Positions 36,584 to 45,853 of a stretch of DNA of 64,000 bases are shown here, in pieces. The translations under genes were made by a program, and so were the position numbers. Every line of letters starts with the position of its first letter. The stretch's first letter is position 1. The notes below the pieces were generated by a model. It was not told the origin of the DNA. It did no database searches and saw only the letters and a program-made list of their open reading frames with translations. Origin of the DNA: Saprospiraceae bacterium (lineage in GTDB: Bacteria > Bacteroidota > Bacteroidia > Chitinophagales > Saprospiraceae); contig JADJYQ010000001.1 in NCBI GenBank assembly GCA_016719615.1, positions 1,524,501 through 1,588,500 on the forward strand. The letters run 5' to 3'.

Positions 36584-38032
36584 TTATTGCATCATTTTAC
36601 GAAAATTCAATTTTATATCCTGCAATACATTTCGGTCGCGCATGGCAGACCAGGTAAGCAAAAGACTTGGAATCGCCAAAATAAAAATGGGTAACCATGC
36701 ACCTGAGAAACTATCAATTCTTAATCCTTCAGCCAGTCTTTTGCAAAAAGTATTCATCAAGATATAAGCTACAAATACCAGAATACATATAATTAATGGA
36801 TAACCATAACCGCCTTTTCTGACGATAGCTCCCAGTGGAGCTCCAATAAAAATAAACATAAAGCAAACGAAAGCCAATGCGTGCTTCAAAAAAAGTTCGT
36901 ATTCGATTTTAGCTTTTTGCTTAGTATAATGTTTGCGTTCTGTATTCGCTGAGGCAATGCGGTTTTGTTCGATCTCGATACTTTGGATAACGGAAGGTCT
37001 CAGTTTTTCGAACAGAGCTTCAGATCTGTTTAACCATAAACAATATAAACTATCCAATTCAGCATTTTTCTGTTGAAAATAAATCTGATCTTTGGTCGCC
37101 TGGAAATGAGTAGATTTATTAAGTACTGATTTTTCAGTTTTGAGATTTGCCAGCATAAACCCGTCACTGCTACCTACTAAAAGTGTATTGAAACTATCTA
37201 TTTCTGATTGAAGCTGCTTACTATTTTTCATTTTGCGGTCGCCTTTGAAAAGGTCTTCATTGGTGCGATCAAGTTCGAACTCACTTAGGTCGAAAACTTT
37301 TATTAATTTATCAAAAGCTATGACTACAAAAGGCTTATAAGCAGCACGACTTGACGTGCTTTCAGGGTTTTGATAAACATAGCCATTCTGAAGTTCCATG
37401 ACCATGAATCGCTGTTCTGGGGTCACATACATTCTTCCTTCAGAAGCTGATATAATTGATGACTCCCGTGACACTTCAGTTTTACTATGGTCGTAAATAA
37501 GTATATTCTTGATGTCTTTTCCGTTATCTTCTTTTTTTCCAATGCGGATGGAATAGCCGTAAAAATCATTGTTAAAAATGGCTTCATCAAGTCCAAGTGT
37601 AGGTTTTTGTCGTTTCAGATCATGAAGCCTGCTGATGTATTTTAAGTTTGATTTTGGAATGATGTATTCTGAACAGACAAATGAAAATGCAGCAATTGCC
37701 ATTGAAAAAATGGTCAAGGGAAGCATAATTCGAAATAGGGACATTCCGGCAGATTTCATGCTTGCCAGTTCATATCGTTCGCCTAAATTGCCAAAGAGAA
37801 ATACGCCTGCTAAAAGAACGCCAATAGGTAATGCAAGTGGTACCAAGGAAAAGCATAAATAAAATAAAAACTCGAAAATAATGATGATTCCAGCACCTTT
37901 ACCTAGTATATCATCTACGTAAAGCCAAAATACCTGCATAACAAGAACAAAAAGTGCCATAAAAAATGATACAATAAAGGGTGGAATAAATCCCTTTATT
38001 AACATTGAATCCAGTCGCTTAAGTTTAAGCAT
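36584..38032 (-). CDS. LptF/LptG-family (YjgP/YjgQ) permease
   Basis: A 482-residue inner-membrane protein of the LptF/LptG family that, with the LptB ATPase, extracts lipopolysaccharide for transport to the outer membrane. Seen: an N-terminal helix (about 14-35) with RLDSMLIKGFIPPF, two further helices to about 115, a periplasmic jelly-roll domain (about 140-370) and three C-terminal helices (about 385-470) ending in SWLP-type LILAIPSLLLTWSAM. One such gene is here; Bacteroidota usually have more than one, so F versus G cannot be chosen. No neighbouring lptB. It follows the SPOR gene on the same strand. Confidence 0.88.
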   Translation of the reverse strand: MLKLKRLDSMLIKGFIPPFIVSFFMALFVLVMQVFWLYVDDILGKGAGIIIIFEFLFYLCFSLVPLALPIGVLLAGVFLFGNLGERYELASMKSAGMSLFRIMLPLTIFSMAIAAFSFVCSEYIIPKSNLKYISRLHDLKRQKPTLGLDEAIFNNDFYGYSIRIGKKEDNGKDIKNILIYDHSKTEVSRESSIISASEGRMYVTPEQRFMVMELQNGYVYQNPESTSSRAAYKPFVVIAFDKLIKVFDLSEFELDRTNEDLFKGDRKMKNSKQLQSEIDSFNTLLVGSSDGFMLANLKTEKSVLNKSTHFQATKDQIYFQQKNAELDSLYCLWLNRSEALFEKLRPSVIQSIEIEQNRIASANTERKHYTKQKAKIEYELFLKHALAFVCFMFIFIGAPLGAIVRKGGYGYPLIICILVFVAYILMNTFCKRLAEGLRIDSFSGAWLPIFILAIPSLLLTWSAMRDRNVLQDIKLNFRKMMQ

Positions 38033-38064
38033 TGATCTTTTTTACTTTCAGTATGGATCCCATT

Positions 38065-38457
38065 TTACGGAATTAAACGCTTTATAAAACACTCAAATTT
38101 TTGATGTGCCAAATTTTCTTTGAGGTTTATTGCTTCAGTCTCTGTAGAGAAGCTATCAACAACTATTGAATAATATTCTGACTCAGGAAAAATTTTAATA
38201 GATGTTTTAAGATAACCTGCTTTTTTTAGTAAAGCCACTTTTTTAATCGCATTCTTCTGAATGAGGAAGCTTCCTGATATGACGTAAAATGGATGGTTTT
38301 CAGATTGAAGATCTCTTGATTGCGGATATAAAGATTTTTGAAAACTTGAGCTTATTTTGCAATGGTTTTGAACTACATTTGAAGCACTTGTCTGAATTGT
38401 CATACTTAAAGTATGCGTAAGGAGAATAACTGGTAAAATATTTATTAGTTTATTCAT
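38065..38457 (-). CDS. Exported SPOR-domain-like protein
   Basis: A 130-residue exported protein: a signal peptide (about residues 1-26, LTHTLSMTIQTSAS), a short linker, and a C-terminal SPOR-type repeat with FYVISGSFLIQKNAIKKVALLKKAGY and YYSIVVDSFSTETEAINLKENL. SPOR domains bind denuded peptidoglycan at septa. It is shorter than most SPOR proteins. The ATG at 38457 is used, not the TTG two codons upstream. It is 32 bases before the LptF/G gene on the same strand, so the two may be co-transcribed. Confidence 0.75.
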   Translation of the reverse strand: MNKLINILPVILLTHTLSMTIQTSASNVVQNHCKISSSFQKSLYPQSRDLQSENHPFYVISGSFLIQKNAIKKVALLKKAGYLKTSIKIFPESEYYSIVVDSFSTETEAINLKENLAHQKFECFIKRLIP

Positions 38458-38538
38458 AACCAATAGGTTAACAAGAATTTAGCAGAAAGGCTATCATGCA
38501 AAATTAGAATTAATTTAATTCAATTAGACTTAAATATT

Positions 38539-39444
38539 ATGCGGATCATATTTATGGGCTCCCCGGATTTTGCGATTCCATCACTTGAAGCAATTTCAAA
38601 AAAGCATGAATTATTGGCCGTCGTTACGGCTTCAGATAAACCGGCAGGAAGAGGCCATCATTTACAAGAAACGGAAGTTAAAAAATGGGCCTTGGCGCAT
38701 CATGTTAAGTTATTTCAACCTGTGAACTTAAAATCTGGACACTTTTTAGCTGAAATTGATAAATTGAAACCCGATATTTTTGTAGTGGTAGCATTTCGAA
38801 TGATTCCGCCTATACTAATGGATAAGTCTATTTGGGGGGCCATAAACCTGCATGGTAGTTTATTGCCAAAATATAGAGGCGCAGCGCCTATACAAAGAGC
38901 TATTATGGCAGGAGAAAGCCACACTGGTTTAACTGTTTTTAAGCTTGACAGCAAAATAGATACAGGCCAAATTATTCAACAAAAAATGATGCCTATTGGC
39001 GAAAATACCACAGGTGGTGAAATCTATGATCAAATGAAAGGTCTTGGTGCCGAATTGCTCATAGAAGTACTTGAGGCTATTGAAAGTGGAAAAGCAAAAT
39101 ATTCTGTCCAGGACGAATCTAAAGTCACAGCTGCTCCAAAAATATTTAGAGAAGATTGCCAATTGAATAAGAATGAAAACGTCCAAGCAATTTATAATAA
39201 AATCAGGGCATTACTCCCCTATCCTTGTGCCTGGTTTGAATGGAATGGAAGCGCAATTAAAGTACTTAAGGCAGATAAAATAGTTGAGTTGCACAACGAA
39301 ACTCCCGGTACATTGCGATCCAATCAAAGAAAATTATACCTCGTATGCACAGATGGTTTTATTGAATTGTTGCTTATTAAACCAGAAGGAAAAAAAGCAA
39401 TGTCGGGTGTAGAATTTATCAATGGATCCAAGCTGAAAATATAA
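38539..39444 (+). CDS. fmt: Methionyl-tRNA formyltransferase
   Basis: Formylates initiator Met-tRNA with 10-formyl-THF. The 301 residues contain the formyl-THF site IIFMGSPDFAIPSLEAI, the active-site block NLHGSLLPKYRGAAPIQRAIMAG with conserved Asn and His, and a downstream D (LDSKIDTGQII) followed by the C-terminal OB-like domain from about 205. Complete. The def gene for the deformylase is not adjacent. It converges on the fused ABC ATPase gene with one base between stops and no visible terminator. The upstream region shows no clean TAnnTTTG element. Confidence 0.96.
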   Translation: MRIIFMGSPDFAIPSLEAISKKHELLAVVTASDKPAGRGHHLQETEVKKWALAHHVKLFQPVNLKSGHFLAEIDKLKPDIFVVVAFRMIPPILMDKSIWGAINLHGSLLPKYRGAAPIQRAIMAGESHTGLTVFKLDSKIDTGQIIQQKMMPIGENTTGGEIYDQMKGLGAELLIEVLEAIESGKAKYSVQDESKVTAAPKIFREDCQLNKNENVQAIYNKIRALLPYPCAWFEWNGSAIKVLKADKIVELHNETPGTLRSNQRKLYLVCTDGFIELLLIKPEGKKAMSGVEFINGSKLKI

Positions 39445-39445
39445 A

Positions 39446-41143
39446 TTATTGCGGTGTGGCATTTAACAAACTCTGGGTATATTTATTTTGAGGATGACTT
39501 ATCACCTGGCTGCTAAATCCTTCTTCTACGATAGCCCCATTTTGTAAAACAATAATTCTATCTGCAATAAAGTGGACCACAGCAAGATCATGGCTGATAA
39601 ACAAATAACTTAGTTTAAACTTTTCCTGTAATTCTTTGAAGAGGTTCAGGATCTGAGCTTGTACTGACACATCCAAAGCAGAAACAGGTTCGTCACATAC
39701 AAGTAATTTTGGTTCCACGCTCAAGGCCCGGGCTATGCAAATGCGTTGCCTTTGGCCACCGGAAAATTGATGGGGATACCTATCATAATGATGAGTTTCC
39801 ATTCCAACGATATTCAAAAGCTCCATTGCCCTGTCTTTTCTTTGTTTTGAATGGCCATGTAACTTATGAATTTCAAGAGGCTCCTGAATGGCCTCTCCTA
39901 TTTTTTGCCTTGGATTTAAGGAGGAATAAGGATCTTGAAAAATCATTTGTATTTCCTTTCGCAGAGGTAATAACGCGCTACCAGATAAAGTAAGAATATC
40001 CTCACCCAAATAACGAATATGTCCTTTTTCGGGATTTAATAAACGGACGATGCATCTTCCTATAGAGGTTTTGCCACTACCCGATTCACCAACCAGCCCT
40101 AAAACTTCTCCTTGTTTAATAGAAAAACTTACATCAGAAACAGCTATATGTTTTTGTTTTTTACGAAGAAAGAAATCAGACCTGGTATCATATTGAATCG
40201 AAAGATTTTGAACCGACAATAGTTCTGCTGAGTCTTGCAATTGTTTGTTTTTGGACTTCAGTTCTTCAACAGAATAATTTTCTACGGGCTTGGTCTTTTC
40301 ATCCGTGGATTCAATAAAATCATTAAGAGTAAATAGCTTTTTAAGCTTTTGGGTTAAAGGTGGTTTACAGTGTAGTAATCCTCTGGTATAAGGATGTTTA
40401 GGCTTATTAAAAACATCATTGACACTTCCGGATTCAACTATTTGCCCATACCGCATGACAGAAATTTGGTGACACAAATCTTTCACCAAACCTAGATCAT
40501 GACTTATAAAAAGAATTGAACTCCCAAGTTCTGCATGAATTTCTTTGAAGAGGTCCAGAACTTTTTTTTGCATATTTACATCTAAAGCAGTAGTAGGTTC
40601 ATCGGCAATGATCAGTTTGGGCTTATTAATAATGGCTAATGCTATTAAAACTCTTTGGATTTGCCCTCCTGACAATTCAAATGGATATGAATTGTATATC
40701 CTTTGAGGGTCCTCAAGCCCAACTTTTAGAAATGCCTCAAAGGTTTGATCCTTAATTTCACTTTTTGACAAGTTGAAATGAGCTTTCACAACTTCTGAAA
40801 CCTGAAATCCGCATTTTAATACAGGATTCATAGCAGCCATGGCTTCCTGAAAAACCATAGTTATCTGATGGCCTCTGATTTTGCGCAAGGCCTCGCTTTC
40901 TAAATTTAATAGATTTACAATTTGGTTTCCATTATCAAAAGAAATAGAGCCAGTTCTAAGCTTTGCTTTAACATCGAGGAGCTTTAAGATACTATAAGCT
41001 GTGATTGTTTTTCCTGAGCCACTTTCACCAACGAGTCCTGTAATAGATGCATGAGGAATACTCAGGTTTATGCCCTTCAAAACATCCTGTTCTGGTAAAT
41101 CTGTAAAACCTATACGTAAATCTGCAATTTCCAAAAGGTTCAT
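39446..41143 (-). CDS. Fused oligo/dipeptide ABC transporter ATPases (DppD-DppF / YejF-like)
   Basis: Two ABC ATPase domains in one 565-residue chain. First domain: Walker A GESGSGKT at about residues 37-44, signature LSGGQIQRVL, Walker B LIIADEPTTALD. Second domain from about residue 315: GESGSGKTS, FSGGQRQRICIARALS, LLVCDEPVSALD. Each is followed by the oligopeptide-type C-terminal tail (HPYTRGLLHCKPPL, NKYTQSLLNATP). This arrangement is common for peptide or microcin/nickel importers. No permease or binding protein is encoded nearby, so the substrate is unknown. Both ATP sites look intact. Confidence 0.92.
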   Translation of the reverse strand: MNLLEIADLRIGFTDLPEQDVLKGINLSIPHASITGLVGESGSGKTITAYSILKLLDVKAKLRTGSISFDNGNQIVNLLNLESEALRKIRGHQITMVFQEAMAAMNPVLKCGFQVSEVVKAHFNLSKSEIKDQTFEAFLKVGLEDPQRIYNSYPFELSGGQIQRVLIALAIINKPKLIIADEPTTALDVNMQKKVLDLFKEIHAELGSSILFISHDLGLVKDLCHQISVMRYGQIVESGSVNDVFNKPKHPYTRGLLHCKPPLTQKLKKLFTLNDFIESTDEKTKPVENYSVEELKSKNKQLQDSAELLSVQNLSIQYDTRSDFFLRKKQKHIAVSDVSFSIKQGEVLGLVGESGSGKTSIGRCIVRLLNPEKGHIRYLGEDILTLSGSALLPLRKEIQMIFQDPYSSLNPRQKIGEAIQEPLEIHKLHGHSKQRKDRAMELLNIVGMETHHYDRYPHQFSGGQRQRICIARALSVEPKLLVCDEPVSALDVSVQAQILNLFKELQEKFKLSYLFISHDLAVVHFIADRIIVLQNGAIVEEGFSSQVISHPQNKYTQSLLNATPQ

Positions 41144-41196
41144 GTCGCAAAGTAATTAAAAGTTAAGCTTTAAATTTTAAAAAACTTAAACCGGGC

Positions 41197-41204
41197 TAAA
41201 TTTG
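41197..41204 (+). promoter_or_regulatory. -7 promoter element of the AsmA-like gene
   Basis: TAAATTTG matches TAnnTTTG exactly, 12 bases before the ATG at 41217. Its final TTTG contains an in-frame TTG that is not credible as start codon. No -33 TTG is evident. Confidence 0.5.
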
Positions 41205-41216
41205 TTTTATATTTTA

Positions 41217-44200
41217 ATGAGTATGTTTATGAAGAAATTCTTGAAAATATTGGGGATCATGCTGGGCTTGATCTTATTATTAATGAGCGCCCTTCCCTTT
41301 TTGTTTAAAGATCGTTTAAATGATCAGATTCGTCGTGAAGTAAATGCTGCTATCATTGGATCCTTTGATTTTAAGGATTTGAAGCTATCCTTGTTCAGAG
41401 ATTTTCCGAATTTATCACTGGGATTGGTCGAGCCTGTTTGCAAGTCTTTTGTGGCAGCCGATACTTCTGAAATATTTAAGGCCAAAGAAGTTTTTATCTC
41501 TCTGGGATTATGGGATGTTTTAATGAATAAAGAGACCTTCAATATTTCAACAATTCGCATGAATACTGCTCAGATTAACATTATTCAATACGATTCGCTA
41601 CAGGGAAATTTCCAAATGGTACAAGCAAATTCAAGTGCACAATCAAAGCAGTCGGACTTTCAGTTTAAAATTGATGACTACGAAATCAATAACTCTTCTT
41701 TGAATTACACTGATTTATATACAAATCAGGAACTTGTCATTTCTGGGATACAACAAAAAGGATCCTTTGAACAGTTTGCCAAAGGACAAAAAACGCAAAG
41801 TATCACGACGATTGAAAGTTTAAGTTTTGTCGAAAATTCAGTGGCTTTACTTAAAAATGTACAAATACACGCAGTGAACAATTTAGAATTATATGACGAT
41901 GGTAAATCCATCCTGATTGCTCCATCTAAATTGCAATTGAATGAATTTAGTATAAATTATCAAGGTGGCATAAAAATAAATTATGGAGAGATCGTTTTTG
42001 ATAAATTTCTAATGAATTCGCCTTCTACAGAATTTAAGGATATCTTTAGTATCTTACCAAACGCATATACTAAGGATTTTAAACAAGTCGTTTCTTCGGG
42101 TAAAGTTAGTCTCGACGGTATGATTGACGGTGCGTATTCCGATAGCAATAAAATCTATCCTTCCTGGAAAGTTAAATTAGATATTCAGAATGGAGAATTA
42201 AAATATCCTGAAAAAAACTTGAAATTGCGAAATTTCAATTTAAATCTTCATTCGGAAAATGCTTCCAACGACATGTCAAACAGTTATCTGGAGCTTAGCA
42301 ATTTTGGTTTTACATTGGATGAAGAATCTATAACAGGTCAATTGAGAATAGATGATCTAAAGAATAAATTTGATACCAAAGGTTCGATAAATGCGAACTT
42401 ATCTTTAGCACAAATTCAGGCATTTTATCCTATGGAAGATGGCGATTTACTCCAAGGAAAACTTAATCTAATTTCTGATTTCAAATTTAACAAGTACGCT
42501 ATTGAAAATAATGATTATAGCAATTTGAAATTTGATGGCGAATGTAAATTGACCGATTTTATTTTTAAATCGAATGGAATACTTGATACAAGAATACCCA
42601 ACGCCCAAATCATGTTTACTCCAAAGCAGTGGGATATTGTAAATGTAAAATTATTTTATGGGCAAAGTGATTTTCATATAAGTGGCAAAGTGATGCAACC
42701 TTTAAATTTATTAACTACGAATGGAATTGTAAATATGAACCTTGTTCATACTTCGGATTTGCTTGATTTGGATGAGCTTAGAAATTCAGTTGCCAACGAT
42801 AGTAAGGTTAATGTACCATCCGTATCCAATTCAGTTGGAACGCCATTTTTAAACTATCAAATTTTCTTCAGATCTCGAATTGAAAATATTAAATTTGATA
42901 CCTACCAAATTAAAGCAGCTCATGGAGAAGGAATGTTGTCAGGAAATAAGCTTAAAATTCCCAAAATGGAAGCAGTCATTAATGATAATATCGTTCAAGG
43001 TTCGGCAGATTTTGATAATATTATGGACTATTCGTTGTCAGATAAAGTTCTCAAAGGACAACTCCATTTGACTGCAGCAATTCTTGATCTCGATAAACTG
43101 ATGCAGGTACCTGAAAGTACTGTGGGTGCAGCAACACCATCTGAGATTTATTTTAGTTTACCTGAAAATATGGATCTTCAAATACAATTTTCAGCGGCAA
43201 CGATGAAGTTTTCCCCATTGACTTTAAATAAACTTAATGGTAGTATGCGATTAATTGAGCAAACGCTTGAAATACAGAGTGCTACCGCAGAAGTCGCAAG
43301 CGGGAAGATGCAATTAAGCGGTTTATTTGAAGCCAAAACCAATACCCAGCCGGTGTTTAATTTTAAATATGATCTCAAGAAGTTGGAATTTAAAAATGCT
43401 TTTAAATCTTTTCATACGGTCGCAAAACTGGCTCCTTTATTTAATTACATCGACGGGTTCTTTAATAGTACTTTTATTTTTCAGGGCGCCTTGAAGAAAG
43501 ATAATTTTCCGGATCTGATGACTGTCAATATTGATGGGATCATAGAAACACTCGAAGGAGCTATTAAAGGATTTAAACCTCTTCAGGATATTGCATCCAG
43601 AGTGAATGTAAAAGAATTGGCAAGTTTAAATATAAAAAATTCTAAAAATTGGATCACTGTAGAGAAAGGAATCGTCAAAATATCTGAATTCTCTAAAAAT
43701 ATCGGAGATGTCACATTAATTGCAGATGGTATGCATCCTTTGGAAGGTGATATGGCCTATAATCTATTTTTTGATATTCCATCTCATAAAACTAAAGCAA
43801 TCCTAAATACCATTAAGCTCGATGAAGGGATCCAGTATTATAATGAAATCATGTCTAAAATAGGCTTCAATCAAAAACTGAGTTCAGAAATGCTGATTCA
43901 TGTAAAATTAGGTGGCAGTATTCTTAAGCCTAACATTAAAGTTGGGTTAAAACCAAAATCCGCAACTCAAAGTAGCGGAAATGGATTGGAGCAAGGTATG
44001 GATTTGATAAAAGACTCTCTGGCCGCTAAAAAAGGAGAGATTATAGAAGATCTTCAAAATAAGGCCAAAGATGGAATCGATAGAATCGCAGATTCAATAA
44101 AAGCTAAGGGTGAGCACCAATTGGATAAGCTTAAGGAATCGGCTCAAGAGGAATTATTGAAAAAGCTTGATACGTCTATTTCTAATAAAGCTTCGGATTT

Positions 44201-44315
44201 ATTAAAGGGACCATTGGATTCGCTGGGACATAAAATTATTCCTGGTGGAAGCAGTAGGGATAGCATTAAGAATAAAATAAAAGAGTGGAATCCATTTAAA
44301 AAGCAAAAAAAATAG
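41217..44315 (+). CDS. AsmA-family protein with C-terminal helical repeat region
   Basis: A 1032-residue AsmA/TamB-superfamily protein, likely spanning the periplasm from an N-terminal inner-membrane anchor (FLKILGIMLGLILLLMSALP, about 8-28). Typical features: FKDRLNDQIRREVNAAIIGSF, DLKLSLFRDFPNLSLGL after the anchor, and long beta-rich filament sections with repeated VxGxLxxxDL-like strands. The AsmA C-terminal block (GFKPLQDIASRVNVKELASLN) lies near 790. The last 100 residues are a different, highly charged, helical segment with a repeat of roughly 20 residues rich in K/D/E (AAKKGEIIEDLQNKAKDGID, AKGEHQLDKLKES). Such proteins are thought to carry phospholipids between membranes. Three ATGs lie within 12 bases; the first is given. 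Confidence 0.83.
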   Translation: MSMFMKKFLKILGIMLGLILLLMSALPFLFKDRLNDQIRREVNAAIIGSFDFKDLKLSLFRDFPNLSLGLVEPVCKSFVAADTSEIFKAKEVFISLGLWDVLMNKETFNISTIRMNTAQINIIQYDSLQGNFQMVQANSSAQSKQSDFQFKIDDYEINNSSLNYTDLYTNQELVISGIQQKGSFEQFAKGQKTQSITTIESLSFVENSVALLKNVQIHAVNNLELYDDGKSILIAPSKLQLNEFSINYQGGIKINYGEIVFDKFLMNSPSTEFKDIFSILPNAYTKDFKQVVSSGKVSLDGMIDGAYSDSNKIYPSWKVKLDIQNGELKYPEKNLKLRNFNLNLHSENASNDMSNSYLELSNFGFTLDEESITGQLRIDDLKNKFDTKGSINANLSLAQIQAFYPMEDGDLLQGKLNLISDFKFNKYAIENNDYSNLKFDGECKLTDFIFKSNGILDTRIPNAQIMFTPKQWDIVNVKLFYGQSDFHISGKVMQPLNLLTTNGIVNMNLVHTSDLLDLDELRNSVANDSKVNVPSVSNSVGTPFLNYQIFFRSRIENIKFDTYQIKAAHGEGMLSGNKLKIPKMEAVINDNIVQGSADFDNIMDYSLSDKVLKGQLHLTAAILDLDKLMQVPESTVGAATPSEIYFSLPENMDLQIQFSAATMKFSPLTLNKLNGSMRLIEQTLEIQSATAEVASGKMQLSGLFEAKTNTQPVFNFKYDLKKLEFKNAFKSFHTVAKLAPLFNYIDGFFNSTFIFQGALKKDNFPDLMTVNIDGIIETLEGAIKGFKPLQDIASRVNVKELASLNIKNSKNWITVEKGIVKISEFSKNIGDVTLIADGMHPLEGDMAYNLFFDIPSHKTKAILNTIKLDEGIQYYNEIMSKIGFNQKLSSEMLIHVKLGGSILKPNIKVGLKPKSATQSSGNGLEQGMDLIKDSLAAKKGEIIEDLQNKAKDGIDRIADSIKAKGEHQLDKLKESAQEELLKKLDTSISNKASDLLKGPLDSLGHKIIPGGSSRDSIKNKIKEWNPFKKQKK

Positions 44316-44338
44316 CTCCTACTAGAAGAGCTATTTTT
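44308..44338. terminator. Bidirectional terminator between AsmA-like and haloperoxidase-like genes
   Basis: An 11-bp perfect stem (AAAAATAGCTC / GAGCTATTTTT) with a nine-base loop, A-rich on the left and T-rich on the right. It begins inside the last codons of the AsmA-like gene and serves two convergent genes. Confidence 0.88.
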
Positions 44339-44366
44339 AATTCCTTAAATGAAAATTTATTTTTTA

Positions 44367-45719
44367 TTAGTCTAATTTCAGCTTCATAACCTGACCAGCA
44401 ATGGCATTACCTATGTTTAAGCCATTGACAATGCTTGAACGAAATTGAGAAGCGCTGTAAAGATCCGAATAAGCTGCTACTTTTGCCATTTGTTCGAATG
44501 ATTCAAAAAATATTCTATTTTCTCTCAGATCTTTGCGCATGCTTTGGGTATAATCCATAAAGGGCAAACGAAATCCAAAAGTTTCACTAAAAATGCGTGC
44601 ACTTGCATTATAAATTACTGCTTTATCTGAAACAAATTCAGGGGTTGCCGGACTTGAATATTCTGGAATATAATATCTGTCAATGTGTTGCTTGATATAA
44701 GTGGAAGGTCTCAATAAATTGGTCTTATATTTTATATCCCAACTGATTACATAAGCCTCATATTGTGCGATTGCCAATCTCACAAACAACTTAAGTGCAG
44801 GCTCCAAATGGAGATTATGTTCCTCGATCAATTGCATCATAAGCAGGTAATTATGCAATAAGGGAGATGCATGAAAGTCCATTTTTGAGTTCCAATATTC
44901 AAGATAATCTCTTTGCTGGGAATCTAAATTTATGGACAGATTATATACTTCAAAAGCTTCTGCATAAATGATAGAATTTTGAGAATCAGAATATTTTAGA
45001 ACTTCCGATTTCATGGCTGATACAAGTTCCGAGTTCTCAGCAAAACAAATTTTAGCAGAGCCCCAATCGGGCAATATAGGCTTTGAAAAATAATCTGGTG
45101 GTGTCGGTCTCCATATGGCAGGATCATTTGAAATGATATAAGCTGGACTAGGATTTAAATATGCATTTGCCTTTCCGTCATTTTCTGAAAAAGAAATCAT
45201 TTTCCAGGCAATTTCATTTCCTAAATCAAGAGAACGCTTGATGATATCGGGATCTAACTCTACTGATTCAGATTGTAGATATTTGTCTCGCAGGATTTCG
45301 ACTTTCTTAAGATTTTCACTTCCGGAGGACTTAAAAAGTTCTAATGTAATTCTATACATGGATTGGCTGGCCGTAATTAGGTAATTATAGGCTAGTCCCG
45401 GATCAGCTTGAGGTAAAGTTGTATTAAAATTATTAAGTTTTAATTGTAGAGACTTGGTTTGACGCAATCCAGGCTGTAAGGATTCATACATCGTTAATGC
45501 CGAATAAAACATCGCTCTACTTGTAATAGGTTCTGAATAGCCATTGCATTGACTACTAAGCTCCAGCGATAAAGCAGTCCAATCAGTTATAAAATTGGAG
45601 CTTTTGTCATTAAGAAAAGAAGAATTAGGTGTGGCTAACTCAGTTTTAGAGCAACTCATAAATAAACTGAGAAGGCATAGCAGGGCTATAGCCCCAGGGG
45701 TGGTTCTAGAATAGGTCAT
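44367..45719 (-). CDS. Vanadium haloperoxidase-like (PAP2 fold) lipoprotein with degenerate active site
   Basis: A 450-residue lipoprotein (signal peptide LSLFMSC, Cys23) with the helical fold of vanadium-dependent haloperoxidases of the PAP2 superfamily. Motif 1 is retained: KYKTNLLRPSTYI, with the Lys and Arg-Pro of the vanadate pocket. Motif 2, normally PSGH(S/A), reads PEFVSDKAVIYNASA, with Gly-His replaced by Asp-Lys. Motif 3, normally SRxxxGxHxxxD, reads SDLYSASQFRSS, losing the Arg and the catalytic His. It therefore should not bind vanadate as an active enzyme. The ATG at 45719 is preferred over a TTG 16 codons earlier, which falls inside a -7 promoter element. Not a frameshift: the whole frame is open. 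Confidence 0.8.
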   Translation of the reverse strand: MTYSRTTPGAIALLCLLSLFMSCSKTELATPNSSFLNDKSSNFITDWTALSLELSSQCNGYSEPITSRAMFYSALTMYESLQPGLRQTKSLQLKLNNFNTTLPQADPGLAYNYLITASQSMYRITLELFKSSGSENLKKVEILRDKYLQSESVELDPDIIKRSLDLGNEIAWKMISFSENDGKANAYLNPSPAYIISNDPAIWRPTPPDYFSKPILPDWGSAKICFAENSELVSAMKSEVLKYSDSQNSIIYAEAFEVYNLSINLDSQQRDYLEYWNSKMDFHASPLLHNYLLMMQLIEEHNLHLEPALKLFVRLAIAQYEAYVISWDIKYKTNLLRPSTYIKQHIDRYYIPEYSSPATPEFVSDKAVIYNASARIFSETFGFRLPFMDYTQSMRKDLRENRIFFESFEQMAKVAAYSDLYSASQFRSSIVNGLNIGNAIAGQVMKLKLD

Positions 45720-45764
45720 ACTCGATGGTTTAAAAGTTACAAATAGGCAGTTGGCTGCCAGTAG

Positions 45765-45772
45765 CAAATATA
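45765..45772 (-). promoter_or_regulatory. -7 promoter element of the haloperoxidase-like gene
   Basis: TATATTTG on the minus strand matches TAnnTTTG. It places the transcript start about 38 bases before the ATG at 45719. The -33 region lacks TTG. Confidence 0.4.
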
Positions 45773-45853
45773 TTATAACTTTTTATAATATGTACTAATA
45801 AAATCTAAATTTTCCTTTTGTAACTTTACAAATCCAGATTTTCCTATGTGTTG

